From Chloroflexota bacterium (GTDB taxonomy: Bacteria > Chloroflexota > Ktedonobacteria > Ktedonobacterales > JADMIN01), in NCBI GenBank assembly GCA_021323855.1, contig JAJPKE010000045.1, forward strand, positions 310,001 through 374,000: a DNA stretch of 64,000 nt, given 5' to 3'. A model generated the notes under the pieces. The model saw only the letters and a list, made by a program, of their open reading frames with translations. It was not told the origin of the DNA and searched no databases. Below, piece after piece: positions 1-8,036 of the stretch. The position numbers and the translations under genes are program-made. How positions within the stretch are numbered: the first letter of the stretch is position 1; every line of letters starts with the position of its first letter.

Positions 1-740
1 TCGGTCTGTGCCTTGCCATACTGCTCCGGCGGCGCAAAGCCCGGCGTGCCAAGCACCTGCGTATCGCGCGAGCGCCCCGGCGCAAAGACACGCGCAATGC
101 CGAAATCAATCAACTTGATCTGGCCATCGGTCGTCAGCATGATGTTTGACGGTTTGAGGTCACGGAAGATGATCGGCGGATGCTGGCTGTGCAGGTAGCT
201 CAGCACCGAGGCAATCTGCTTTGCCCAGCGCAAAACGTCAGCTTCGGGGAGCGGCCCATTGCCTGCGTCCTGCTGATATTGTTCCAGCGTCTTGCCGTCA
301 ATGTAGTCCATCACCAGATAGTGCCGCGTATGCTCCGAAAATGACTCGTAGACGCGGGGCAAATTGGCGTGGCGCAACCGTTGCAGCGTGACCGCCTCGA
401 AGCGAAAACTGTCGAGCGCCTCGCGAAGTTCGGTCGCTGAGAGGCCGTCCTGGCTCATCTCTTTGATGGCAACGACCGCTTTGGTGCGCAGATTCGTCGC
501 CTTATAGACGGCGGCCATACCACCCTGCCCTACCAGTTGCAGGATCAGATAGCGGCCACGCAACTGCGACTGCATCGGCAGGCGTCCGGTGGCGTTTGGC
601 GGTCTGGGCGGCGGAGGAGCGGCTGCGGTGGTGGAAGAGGCGGCTGCGGAGGGAGCGCCGGCCAGGAGCGCGGCGCCGCAATGGTTGCAGTACATCGCGT
701 CGGCACGGTTCTCCGTGTGACAGTACTGGCAGGTACGCAT
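1..740 (-). CDS. Ser/Thr protein kinase with N-terminal zinc ribbon (3' end outside window)
   Basis: Only the first ~246 residues are in the window; the gene reads off the left edge, so nothing is known of its C-terminus. The ATG at 740 is followed by a four-cysteine zinc ribbon (C4, C7, C18, C21), an Ala/Pro linker (about 22-57) and a Hanks-type kinase domain: glycine loop GQGGMAAVY (71-79), ATP-binding Lys in AIKE (~93), catalytic loop RDLKPSN (193-199) and DFG (212-214). The His of the usual HRD motif is Phe (FRD). It should transfer phosphate from ATP to Ser/Thr of cytoplasmic proteins. The ribbon-kinase architecture recurs at 34637-36628. The membrane status is unknown because the C-terminus is missing. 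Confidence 0.93.
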   Translation of the reverse strand, partial: MRTCQYCHTENRADAMYCNHCGAALLAGAPSAAASSTTAAAPPPPRPPNATGRLPMQSQLRGRYLILQLVGQGGMAAVYKATNLRTKAVVAIKEMSQDGLSATELREALDSFRFEAVTLQRLRHANLPRVYESFSEHTRHYLVMDYIDGKTLEQYQQDAGNGPLPEADVLRWAKQIASVLSYLHSQHPPIIFRDLKPSNIMLTTDGQIKLIDFGIARVFAPGRSRDTQVLGTPGFAPPEQYGKAQT

Positions 741-1342
741 TGCCGTCTCCCGTAAAAAGATAATCTCTGTGTCGCGCCGGATGGATACACGCGGCAATTT
801 TCCGCTGGTTTCACCAGCATGAATCGCATGAATCGCGTGAATCGTGCCGCTCTCTCAGAGAGAACTACGCCCTACCGTTGGGCGGGGTTGCAGTCCCATC
901 GGTGCCCCACTCACTCCTCACTCACTCTCCACTCATCATAACGCATCCTGCTGTTTGCTATGCCAGAAGCAAGGCGTATACGATAGTACTAGGGGGTGTC
1001 TTGTGTGTTCTCCTGTCGTGTATGCTAGCTATTGGTGAGGGCAGGCGGTGTGATGAGTCGTGGGCGCGATGCAAACGGGTGAGCAACAACAAATCGCTCG
1101 TTTTTGGTTGCCACCATGACCCAAAAGGGTCTGTGCGTACATGTACACAATGAACGTGCGTCTTGTATTGTGGCAGGCGCCTGGCTAACGAGTCCTAACA
1201 CGATTCAAGACAATCCAGGCAAGCACCGGATTTCCTCATCCGGATGTGGAAATGTCGTGGCGAGGAGCAAAGGATCTGCGGGCGCTCCGGGTCTCATTAT
1301 CCGTCGAGCGCCCAGCAAACAGCCGTTCAGCAACAGAGGATA
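741..1342. other. Intergenic region without a supported gene
   Basis: 602 bases between the kinase start and the glutaredoxin stop, upstream of the kinase and downstream of the glutaredoxin-like gene. Short open frames here lack ribosome sites and recognisable protein. A 7-8 bp inverted repeat GGGCGCT/AGCGCCC (about 1279-1311) lies downstream of the glutaredoxin gene but has no T-run, so a terminator is only possible. I see no tRNA. Confidence 0.5.
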
Positions 1343-1639
1343 CTAGCGTGCCGCCAGGGAGGCCAGCTTGGCTTCGAGTACCGGATTCGACGGCTCGACC
1401 AATATGCTGCCATCCGCGAAGACGATTGTAGGCACACTCTGCATTCCATTGTTGAGACGCTTCACCTGCTCCGCCGCTTCCGGCTCTTCCTCGATATTGA
1501 TCTCCGTATAGGGGACGCCACGCGCAGCGAATACCTTTTTCGCACGCCGGCAGTCACTACACCAGGTGGTCGTGTACATGAGGATTTCCTGTCCATGCCG
1601 CTCAGAGCCGGCCTGCTGGTCCATTGTAGAGGTGGACAT
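1343..1639 (-). CDS. Glutaredoxin/mycoredoxin-like thiol-disulfide protein
   Basis: A 98-residue thioredoxin-fold protein. It shows the redox motif WCSDC (C27 and C30) right after the first beta strand, a SVPTIVF segment carrying the cis-proline that packs against it, and the length of NrdH/mycoredoxin-type glutaredoxins. It probably reduces disulfides or mixed disulfides in the cytoplasm; the reductant (a low-molecular-weight thiol or thioredoxin reductase) cannot be told from sequence. The first ~18 residues are a short extension before the fold. The ATG at 1639 follows AAGGAGG at 11 bases. It is transcribed divergently from the sigma factor gene at 1952. Confidence 0.88.
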   Translation of the reverse strand: MSTSTMDQQAGSERHGQEILMYTTTWCSDCRRAKKVFAARGVPYTEINIEEEPEAAEQVKRLNNGMQSVPTIVFADGSILVEPSNPVLEAKLASLAAR

Positions 1640-1694
1640 GAATGGGTTGCCCTCCTTAGAGGCATCTACTTCAAGAACAGTTCACACTACAGAA

Positions 1695-1724
1695 AGTATA
1701 GCATGAAGGTACCGGGTATGGAAA
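1695..1724 (-). promoter_or_regulatory. Probable sigma-70 promoter of the glutaredoxin-like gene
   Basis: Read on the minus strand: TTTCCA, an 18-base spacer, then TATACT (1700 to 1695) preceded by TG, an extended -10. It lies about 55 bases upstream of the ATG at 1639. The -35 box is weak, so the extended -10 is the main evidence. The rest of the 1640-1951 gap holds nothing else I can support. Confidence 0.5.
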
Positions 1725-1951
1725 GAGTAGCACGCTCCCTCTCCTCCAACGAAATGAGGATGAGGTTGAGCAATGGTGACGCGCCTCACAGCGGTTGGAC
1801 GGACCCTTCCGTATACTGGCGGGTGGATTATGACACTGAAGGTGATACTGAAGATATGTGGTCTGCGTCGAGCCGCAGGGGGGCATATCTCCTATTTGGC
1901 TTGATGGGAGAGAGTACCGTCTCTCCCCCACAAGATACGACGGTGTAACCG

Positions 1952-2998
1952 ATGGAACCACCTGTTCGTCTCTACACTCCGAATGGTCAGGGTGAGCCGC
2001 GCAAACGTGCAGCCCGCCCGGCGAAGCAGCCTGAAGCCGCTGCGTTTCGCCTCGACGAGCCGGCAACCGGCGCAAGCGAGACGACGCCCGCGACCAGGGC
2101 TGCGCGGCCAGCCAAAGCGGAGAAACCAGCCAGGCCAGCCAAAGCTGCCAGAGCTGCCAAAGCGGATAAGGTGACTGGCGCGTCGAAGGCGACGCCAGTC
2201 ACCAGGCGAACGGCAAAGAAGGCGTCTGCGGCGCTCGATGCGTCGCCAGCCAGCGGCCAGTTGGAGCCAGCGCCTCAGCCCGTAGAGGAGCTGGCGGAGC
2301 GTACGCAGGCTCCGGCAACAACGGATACGCTGGCGGCGGCCCAAGAAGCGACGGAGACGTTGCCAGGGGCGGCGGCTGACGGCGAGCCAGTGGTGGGGAT
2401 TGAAGATTTCGAGGACATTTTCTCGCGTTTTCAGACCCCGCTCACGAACTTCGTCTACCGGCTGGTGGGCAACCGCGAGCAAGCCTATGACTTGACCCAG
2501 GATGTCTTTGTCAAGGCGTACCGCGCGTTGTCATCCGGCACGACCATTCAAGCTGCCGCGCTTTCGTCGTGGTTGTATCGCATCGCCTCCAATACGGCGA
2601 CCGATGCGCTGCGGCGGCGGCGCCTGATCTCGTGGCTACCATTATCGCTGTTCAACGAAGATCGGGGAGTAGGAGCCGGGATGCCTGGCGCCGATACGAA
2701 TACTCCCCAACAGCAGACCTCGACTGAGGAGAATCTCCCCAGTTCGGCGACTGCCTTCGCTAGCGGGTACGATGGTGGCCGGTTCGAGCAGCGTGTGGCG
2801 GACCGGGAGATTGTCCAGAGCATTTTGCAACGGCTCCCTCCCAAGTATGCAACCTGCCTGCTGCTCTACGAACATGAAGGGTTCTCATGCGCGGAGATCG
2901 CCGAAGTTCTCAACGTCAGCCCATCAGCCGTCAAAATGCGCCTGATGCGGGCGCGCGAACGGTTCATCGCCCTCTACAAACAGGAAACCGGGGCGTAA
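1952..2998 (+). CDS. ECF-type sigma-70 family RNA polymerase sigma factor with long N-terminal extension
   Basis: 348 residues, about twice a normal ECF sigma factor. Residues 1-150 are a low-complexity Ala/Pro/Lys region with imperfect repeats of the type AKPARPAKAA. A sigma region 2 follows (about 152-215, including AYDLTQDVFVKAYRAL, which binds the -10 element and core polymerase), then a Gly/Ser/Thr-rich linker and region 4 (about 280-340, helix-turn-helix EIAEVLNVSPSAVKMRL, which reads the -35 element). It directs core RNA polymerase to a small regulon. Its last 112 bases overlap the following gene in another frame; that gene encodes a membrane zf-HC2 protein, so the pair is a classical sigma/anti-sigma unit. 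The basic, disordered N-terminus is unusual and may bind DNA or nucleic acid; that is inference. Confidence 0.9.
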   Translation: MEPPVRLYTPNGQGEPRKRAARPAKQPEAAAFRLDEPATGASETTPATRAARPAKAEKPARPAKAARAAKADKVTGASKATPVTRRTAKKASAALDASPASGQLEPAPQPVEELAERTQAPATTDTLAAAQEATETLPGAAADGEPVVGIEDFEDIFSRFQTPLTNFVYRLVGNREQAYDLTQDVFVKAYRALSSGTTIQAAALSSWLYRIASNTATDALRRRRLISWLPLSLFNEDRGVGAGMPGADTNTPQQQTSTEENLPSSATAFASGYDGGRFEQRVADREIVQSILQRLPPKYATCLLLYEHEGFSCAEIAEVLNVSPSAVKMRLMRARERFIALYKQETGA

Positions 2999-4518
2999 CC
3001 ACCTCAACCTGTCGCTGGGTGCGCCAGCAGCTTGCGGCGTACCGGCCAGATGACCTGGATAGCGCCGCTTTGCCGGCCATTACTGAACATCTCTCCACCT
3101 GCCCCGATTGCCGGGAGGCTTTGGCGGCCTTCCGGCAGAGCGGTGATGCTATAGCACAGTTACCCATGATCCTGCCGCCGCCTGCTTTCCGCGAGTCGGT
3201 CTTCGCCGCCATTCGCAGCGAAGCCTTGCGCCAGGCGCCGAGCGTCGCGCAAATCAGCCGGGCGGCGACCAATCCCGAACTGCCGGTGGTGCGCCGTCCA
3301 GTGGCGCAGGCGGGGTCTGCGCCGGTCAGCCTCGAACGCTTCAGACAGTTCAAGCGGTTCGACCTGCGGCGTGTCAACCTGAAGGTCTCACTGGTGGCTG
3401 CGGCGGCGGTGCTGTTGGTTAGCCTGATCGGTGTGCGGTTGGTCTCGTTGATCGGCTCATCGGCGCTGGGCGGTTCTGCGGCCAGCCTGGGGAATGCGCT
3501 GCAACCAAAGGTTGCGCGCTACCCGCTCGGCGCGCGCTATGTGTTGCCAACCAGCGCGCTGGCCAGTAGCGCCTGGCTCGTTTATACGGCCACCGACGCG
3601 GCGCACAACTCGATGCTCTTCCTGGAAAATCGCCGCACGCGACAGGTGACGCCGCTGCTGTCTGCACCCTCTACTGCTACGCTGCAAGTGCGCGCGCTGA
3701 CGGACCGCTGGGTGGTCTGGAGCGCGGGCGACGGCACAGCGAGCGCGCCCTGGCAACTCTATGCCGCCGCGCTGACCGCGAACGGCCCCACGCAACCCAT
3801 CACGCTGGTAGATACGACTGCCAGCACGCCGGACACACCGGCCACGCTTGGTGGCGTCTGGGCCAGCGGTAATACGGTGCTGGTGGCCGATGCCGCGCAG
3901 TCTGGCAGCGGCGAATTGCTCAAGATTGATCTCTCCTCCGGCGCGCCGGTGACGACGATTATCGCACATGGGCAGACTACCGGCGATGTGCTGACGGATC
4001 CCTCGTATGACAACGGCGCCTATTATTGGGCGGATGTCTGGTTCGATAGCGCCACCGGCCTGCACAGCGCCATCTGGGAGAGCAAGGGCGCAGGCGCCAG
4101 CCAGGAAATTTCCGCCGATGAGGCGGCGTTCCATCCGCAGGTGGCACATGACACGCTTGTCTGGGTGGATGTCTCGGCGGCTGACCTCCAACAGATGTCT
4201 GCCACCACCAGCGGCGCAACGCCCGATAGCGATGTCCAGATGCTCTATTCGCTGAGCGGCACCCTCAACGCGCGCAATCTGGAGAACGGCCAGCAGTGGA
4301 TGGTCAGCGCCAGCGCCGACGTGCCGAGCGTCTCGGTGGGCAATAAGCTGCTGCTCTGGCATAGCGGCACACGGATGCACACCTATAATCTGAGCGGCAA
4401 GGGACCGCTGGCCGCCGATGCGCAGGTGCAATCAGCCACCTTCGCCAGCGCCGACGGCTCGACGATTGTCTGGGCGAATAATGCCACGGACGATCTCTTC
4501 GTCTACGATGCTGCGTAG
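2887..4518 (+). CDS. Membrane-bound zf-HC2 anti-sigma factor with extracytoplasmic propeller-like domain
   Basis: Up to 543 residues. A zinc-finger anti-sigma domain starts at about residue 42 (C-x5-RQQL, then HLSTCPDC) and should bind the sigma factor of 1952-2998. One transmembrane helix follows (about 168-190, VSLVAAAAVLLVSLIGV). The ~350-residue outer part has recurring strand patterns such as WVVWSAGDG and LLLWHSG, suggesting a beta-propeller sensor. The start is problematic: the only in-frame ATG before the first zinc cysteine is at 2887, inside sigma region 4; no GTG or TTG lies nearer, and the codon just at the sigma stop is GTA. Either 112 bases are read in two frames or translation begins at a rare codon or by coupling near 2995. 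Role inferred from domain and context. Confidence 0.85.
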   Translation: MRGDRRSSQRQPISRQNAPDAGARTVHRPLQTGNRGVTTSTCRWVRQQLAAYRPDDLDSAALPAITEHLSTCPDCREALAAFRQSGDAIAQLPMILPPPAFRESVFAAIRSEALRQAPSVAQISRAATNPELPVVRRPVAQAGSAPVSLERFRQFKRFDLRRVNLKVSLVAAAAVLLVSLIGVRLVSLIGSSALGGSAASLGNALQPKVARYPLGARYVLPTSALASSAWLVYTATDAAHNSMLFLENRRTRQVTPLLSAPSTATLQVRALTDRWVVWSAGDGTASAPWQLYAAALTANGPTQPITLVDTTASTPDTPATLGGVWASGNTVLVADAAQSGSGELLKIDLSSGAPVTTIIAHGQTTGDVLTDPSYDNGAYYWADVWFDSATGLHSAIWESKGAGASQEISADEAAFHPQVAHDTLVWVDVSAADLQQMSATTSGATPDSDVQMLYSLSGTLNARNLENGQQWMVSASADVPSVSVGNKLLLWHSGTRMHTYNLSGKGPLAADAQVQSATFASADGSTIVWANNATDDLFVYDAA

Positions 4519-4543
4519 CCATGATTGACAAGTGATTGACAAG

Positions 4544-4576
4544 AAAAAGCGGTGGGTTCTGAATCCACTGCTTTTT
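4544..4576. terminator. Bidirectional rho-independent terminator
   Basis: AAAAAGCGGTGG pairs with CCACTGCTTTTT (12 bp, one G-T pair) around an 8-base loop. The A-run and T-run serve both directions, ending the sigma/anti-sigma operon and the convergent gene at 4618-5847. Confidence 0.88.
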
Positions 4577-4617
4577 CGCTATCTGCTGCCAGGCTGCGAC
4601 AGCGTGTCATGATCGTT

Positions 4618-5847
4618 TCATGATAGGAATGTGAAGCTACCGGACATCAGCGAGATGGCCTGACCGTTAGCCACCTGGTTGGAGTCAGCGGCGACGCTCG
4701 TGAAGATGATGTAGACGCTGCCGTTATAGGTTGTCGTCTGCACTACCAAATGGAGCGTTTGCGGTGTGCCGTTCACTGTAGCTGTCGCATCCGCCGTCTC
4801 CTGTATCCAGTTGACCCCTGCCTGTGGCGTACTCTCCGGCTGTGTTTGATGAGAGAGGGTACCCATCTGCTTCAGGATTGCCATGTCGAGCGTTGCACCG
4901 TCCTGCTGCCCGCTCGCGGGGAAAGATTCCACCTCAAACGTCGCATCCCCTTCTGGATTGGTATAAATCGTGTAGTGCGTGCCTGGCGCTGCGTTCGTAA
5001 CTGTTCCTTTGGTCCAATCCTGGGGCACAGTAAAGCTGTAGCCACCGATGGTGTCTTTTACCAGCGTGTAGCCCGGTGGTGGCGCTGCCGTCGTCGCGGT
5101 CGCTTGCGCGGTCGGCGTCTCGTGGTGGTGCGTCGGAGATTTGCCTGCCGCATGCGAGAGCAGGAGTCCCGCGCCGAAGAGACCCAGCAGCACCAGGACG
5201 ATGAGGATCACCAGCCAGGGATTGCGCCATCCGCCCGCGCTACCGCTGGTTCGTGTGGTTCCTGGCGCGGCAGGGCGGGCCGGCGCGGGCAAATCCTGCG
5301 TCGGCGGCAATTGCACATTGACTGGCTGTGTGCGCATAGTGCTGGGATCAGTTGCTTGCATAGCCAGCGGTGCGGTCGGTAGTTGCTCATTGGCAACGCT
5401 GGTCTGATAGCGGTCTACCTCGCCATCGCCGGGCAGAGCAGATGCGGAAGATGCGGAAGATGCGGGGCCAGCGGCACCTGCGGGACCTGATGGCGTCAAA
5501 ATTGCGGTCGGAGCCTCAGTAATTGGTGTGAAGGGCGTGACAGGGCTGGTGGGGAGCGCGCTGATGGATTCGTTACGGTGATCGGCAGCATCCGGTTGGA
5601 TGCGTTGCGTCGTAGCGTCAGTGACCGCCGCGCCATCTAGTCCGCCTGCCATGCCGGGATTTTCCCTCAGCATGACGGTGCTGGCGTCGAGTGGGTCTGG
5701 CGCCGCCAGGGTGGTCATGGCGGCGCCACAACTGGGGCACACGGAAACGCTGCCCACGCCCTGGGAGGCTGGGGACGCTGCGGATTGGGCCGCGCGCCGG
5801 CCACAAACGGGACAGGCAAGTACAGGTAACTCAGGTAACTGACGCAT
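4618..5847 (-). CDS. Membrane-anchored zinc-ribbon protein with extracytoplasmic domain, function unknown
   Basis: 409 residues. A cytoplasmic zinc-ribbon-like pair of CxxC knuckles opens the protein (C12/C15 and C37/C40). A long Thr/Pro/Ala-rich disordered stretch follows, then one transmembrane helix (about 210-232, WLVILIVLVLLGLFGAGLLL). The globular outer domain (about 255-409) contains YSFTVPQDWTKG, a pattern shared with PsbP-like and other small secreted domains of Chloroflexota. I cannot assign an activity. A short DNA tandem repeat (gatgcggaa, near 5446-5470) encodes an Ala/Ser patch in the linker. It ends at a shared terminator with the anti-sigma gene. Likely a cell-surface or sensory protein; that is inference from topology. 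Confidence 0.75.
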   Translation of the reverse strand: MRQLPELPVLACPVCGRRAAQSAASPASQGVGSVSVCPSCGAAMTTLAAPDPLDASTVMLRENPGMAGGLDGAAVTDATTQRIQPDAADHRNESISALPTSPVTPFTPITEAPTAILTPSGPAGAAGPASSASSASALPGDGEVDRYQTSVANEQLPTAPLAMQATDPSTMRTQPVNVQLPPTQDLPAPARPAAPGTTRTSGSAGGWRNPWLVILIVLVLLGLFGAGLLLSHAAGKSPTHHHETPTAQATATTAAPPPGYTLVKDTIGGYSFTVPQDWTKGTVTNAAPGTHYTIYTNPEGDATFEVESFPASGQQDGATLDMAILKQMGTLSHQTQPESTPQAGVNWIQETADATATVNGTPQTLHLVVQTTTYNGSVYIIFTSVAADSNQVANGQAISLMSGSFTFLS

Positions 5848-5926
5848 AGCGACCAGACCATCCTTCCAGCAACTCCGGCTGTTGTAGATGTCGTAGATGG
5901 TACAAGCGATGAACCAATCCGGCGCT

Positions 5927-5956
5927 ACTCTAGCATGTAGTGGGGAAAGGCGTCAA
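5927..5956 (-). promoter_or_regulatory. Probable promoter for the 4618-5847 gene
   Basis: Minus strand: TTGACG (5956 to 5951), 18-base spacer, TAGAGT (5932 to 5927) with an upstream TG. It lies about 75 bases before the ATG at 5847. Confidence 0.5.
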
Positions 5957-6025
5957 GACGCACGAGAGGCAAAAGTACGCAATAGTCAACATAACACCCA
6001 TGACGTGCGCGCAAAATTGTTGCAA

Positions 6026-6047
6026 AAATCAGGTATACACCTGATTT
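6026..6047. promoter_or_regulatory. Perfect 9-bp palindrome, possible operator
   Basis: AAATCAGGT, ATAC, ACCTGATTT: a perfect inverted repeat with a 4-base centre in the gap 5848-6443 between two divergent genes. It is AT-rich in a GC-rich neighbourhood. No long T-run follows, so an operator is more likely than a terminator; it is 195 bases upstream of the promoter at 6242. Confidence 0.4.
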
Positions 6048-6241
6048 GAGCAGTTTCACGTATCGGTTACACTGTAGCGTAAGTAGGTTAAGTAGGTGAC
6101 ATGCTACCCATTGTGCCGGCATTGCTGATATGCCGGTACGCCGGTATCCTCCGCACAGCTTTCGTCATAGTATCTCATCCACAAGGCGGTCGAGAGCAGG
6201 CAGGAACGGCATTTGCGTCGCCTTTTGGGACGACTGGGTGA

Positions 6242-6270
6242 TTGCGTCATCCGCTGGAGTCTGCTATAAT
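6242..6270 (+). promoter_or_regulatory. Sigma-70 promoter of the cytochrome b6/Rieske operon
   Basis: TTGCGT (6242-6247), a 17-base spacer and a perfect TATAAT (6265-6270). Transcription would start near 6277, giving a ~167-base leader before the GTG at 6444. The leader has no obvious stem with T-run. Confidence 0.75.
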
Positions 6271-6443
6271 CCGTAAGCTATGCCCGCGACCAAGACGCAT
6301 GCTGATGCGTCACAACAGTATCAGCATCTATCTCGATCCATTCTTGTTTAGCCTTGTCTAGTCTGATCTGGCCTTGAGATTGAGATACCCAAAGCCGCGC
6401 AGCCCGGTTGCGCGAGCGATCCACCCGTACATCAGGAGGCAGC

Positions 6444-7256
6444 GTGGGTACAACGAATCGAGGGCTGCTGGATAAGGCCACGGCCAAGATGACCGAAAGC
6501 CAGGCCTGGCGGTCCATCTTCCGGCATGGCTATCCTGACACGCCCCTCAACCAGTCACTGGTGATGATGGGCAACGTGTTTCTTCACTTGCATCCCGTCA
6601 AAGTCAGCCGCAAGGCGATGAAGATCACCTATACCTGGTGCCTGGGCGGTTTGTCCTTCTTCCTCTTCCTGGTGCTGACGATTACCGGCGTCTTCCTCAT
6701 GTTCTACTTCGTGCCGGAGCAGCGCGTTGCCTACGCAAACATCCAGCAAATCACCAGCGCGGTGGCCTTCGGCAATTTAGTGCGCAACATGCACCGCTGG
6801 GCGGCGCACTTGATGGTCGTCACCGTCACCTTGCATATGATTCGCGTCTTCTATCACGGCGCATACAAGCCGCCGCGCGAATTCAACTGGGTGGTTGGCG
6901 TGGTGCTCTTCTTTACCACCTTGCTGTTGAGCTTCACCGGTTATCTGTTGCCCTGGGACCAGATTGGCTATTGGGCTATCACCGTCGGCTCACAGATGGC
7001 AAGTTACACGCCGCTGCTCGGCACGCAGGCGCACAGTATCCTGACCGGCAGCCCGGTGGGTGTCGGCCAGTCTACGCTGATTCGTTTCTATACCCTGCAT
7101 GTGATCGGTCTGCCATTGGTGGGTGCAATCTTCATGGCCGTCCACTTCTGGCGCATCCGTAAGGATGGTGGTGAGGCTGGCCCGCCGCCGCCTTCCCGCC
7201 GTGAACTGGAGCAGGCACGCGCGCGACAGGAAACCTCCGTCGCTTCGCTGAACTAA
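6444..7256 (+). CDS. petB: Cytochrome b6-like subunit of a bc/b6f-type quinol oxidoreductase
   Basis: 270 residues from the GTG at 6444, chosen because AGGAGG lies 4-9 bases upstream. It is the N-terminal, four-helix half of cytochrome b, binding the two b hemes: H117/H131 (NMHRWAAH...LH) and H219/H234 (TLHVIG...AVHFW), spacings of 14 and 15 as in b6. C66 in TWCLGG lies where b6 has Cys35 (FYCLGG), the covalent anchor of the extra heme c-i. The tail RKDGGEAGPPPP is also b6-like. It oxidises menaquinol or another quinol at the outer face and passes electrons through the membrane. The following genes encode subunit IV, Rieske protein and the cytochrome c. The symbol follows homology to petB/qcrB and not a claim of photosynthesis. 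Confidence 0.93.
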   Translation: MGTTNRGLLDKATAKMTESQAWRSIFRHGYPDTPLNQSLVMMGNVFLHLHPVKVSRKAMKITYTWCLGGLSFFLFLVLTITGVFLMFYFVPEQRVAYANIQQITSAVAFGNLVRNMHRWAAHLMVVTVTLHMIRVFYHGAYKPPREFNWVVGVVLFFTTLLLSFTGYLLPWDQIGYWAITVGSQMASYTPLLGTQAHSILTGSPVGVGQSTLIRFYTLHVIGLPLVGAIFMAVHFWRIRKDGGEAGPPPPSRRELEQARARQETSVASLN

Positions 7257-7351
7257 GTACGTTGTTGTATGGGGTGGCGCCCATCCGATTAAGTGATTAA
7301 GTGATGATTGGGTAGCGCGCCACTACACAGATTGACCAAAGGAGCAGTCCT

Positions 7352-7876
7352 ATGGCGACAACAGAGCCACGTACAGCGGCGACACAAAAACGCTACCGCA
7401 CATTGGCCGTCGTCAAACAAGAGGCCATCACGCGCGTCGAGAAACAGCTCGAAGACTCGGTGTTCGTCTGGCCGCATTTGCTGGTCCGCGAGTTCATGGC
7501 GGCATTGCTGATGACGGTGGTGCTGACGGTGGTGAGCCTCGTGGTAGACGCGCCGTTGCGCGGCCATTCCAACCCCAACCTGACGCCGAACCCCGCCAAA
7601 GCGCCCTGGTACTTCCTCGGCCTGCAAGAGCAGTTGCACTATTTCGCGCCGACCATCGCTGGCGTGCTGCTGCCGGGATTCACGTTGGTTGGGCTGGCGA
7701 TCCTGCCGTATGTGGACCGCAACCCCAGCCGCGCCTTTGAGGACCGCAAGATTTCGATTACCGTCTTTACAGCCATCGCGCTCTATTTTGCGGTAACGGT
7801 TCTCGCGGGCAGCTTCTTCCGGGGTTCCGGCTGGCAGTGGATCTGGCCCTGGCAGCACATTTATTTCGACCTGTAA
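7352..7876 (+). CDS. petD: Subunit IV (C-terminal cytochrome b half) of the bc/b6f-type complex
   Basis: 174 residues, the length of b6f subunit IV, with three transmembrane helices. The Qo-site motif PEWY appears as APWY (84-87) in KAPWYFLGLQE; the glutamate that usually accepts a quinol proton is therefore replaced, as in several non-photosynthetic bacterial homologues. Together with the preceding gene it forms a complete cytochrome b split in b6f fashion. A good ribosome site (AAAGGAG) lies 9 bases before the ATG. The 95-base gap to the upstream gene has no terminator, so co-transcription is expected. Confidence 0.93.
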   Translation: MATTEPRTAATQKRYRTLAVVKQEAITRVEKQLEDSVFVWPHLLVREFMAALLMTVVLTVVSLVVDAPLRGHSNPNLTPNPAKAPWYFLGLQEQLHYFAPTIAGVLLPGFTLVGLAILPYVDRNPSRAFEDRKISITVFTAIALYFAVTVLAGSFFRGSGWQWIWPWQHIYFDL

Positions 7877-8036
7877 GGTGTAATACCAAACAGGTCTTTT
7901 CAGGTCTTATCGAGCATGCTTCTGGATGGGGCGCGCAGACCTCTCTTCGTGAGGAATGAGCGCGCCCATCTCGCTGCCGGGCAGGCGCGGGACGAAGCGC
8001 AATTCTTGCAGTTCTTGCAATCTTGAGGATGTTGTC

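Noticed and set aside
1228-1311. Possible tRNA or small RNA in the first intergenic gap
   Set aside because: Only short hairpins; no T-loop consensus or cloverleaf can be drawn.
844-1346. Several open frames of 61-91 residues on the plus strand
   Set aside because: No ribosome sites, no recognisable composition; they lie in an intergenic region and their predicted proteins overlap each other.
3457-4431. 324-residue antisense frame inside the anti-sigma gene
   Set aside because: Arginine/His-rich shadow of the real plus-strand gene; the GC-rich third codon position produces long antisense frames.
6408-6443. ATG 12 codons upstream for the cytochrome b6-like gene
   Set aside because: The GTG at 6444 has AGGAGG at ideal distance, while 6408 has none.
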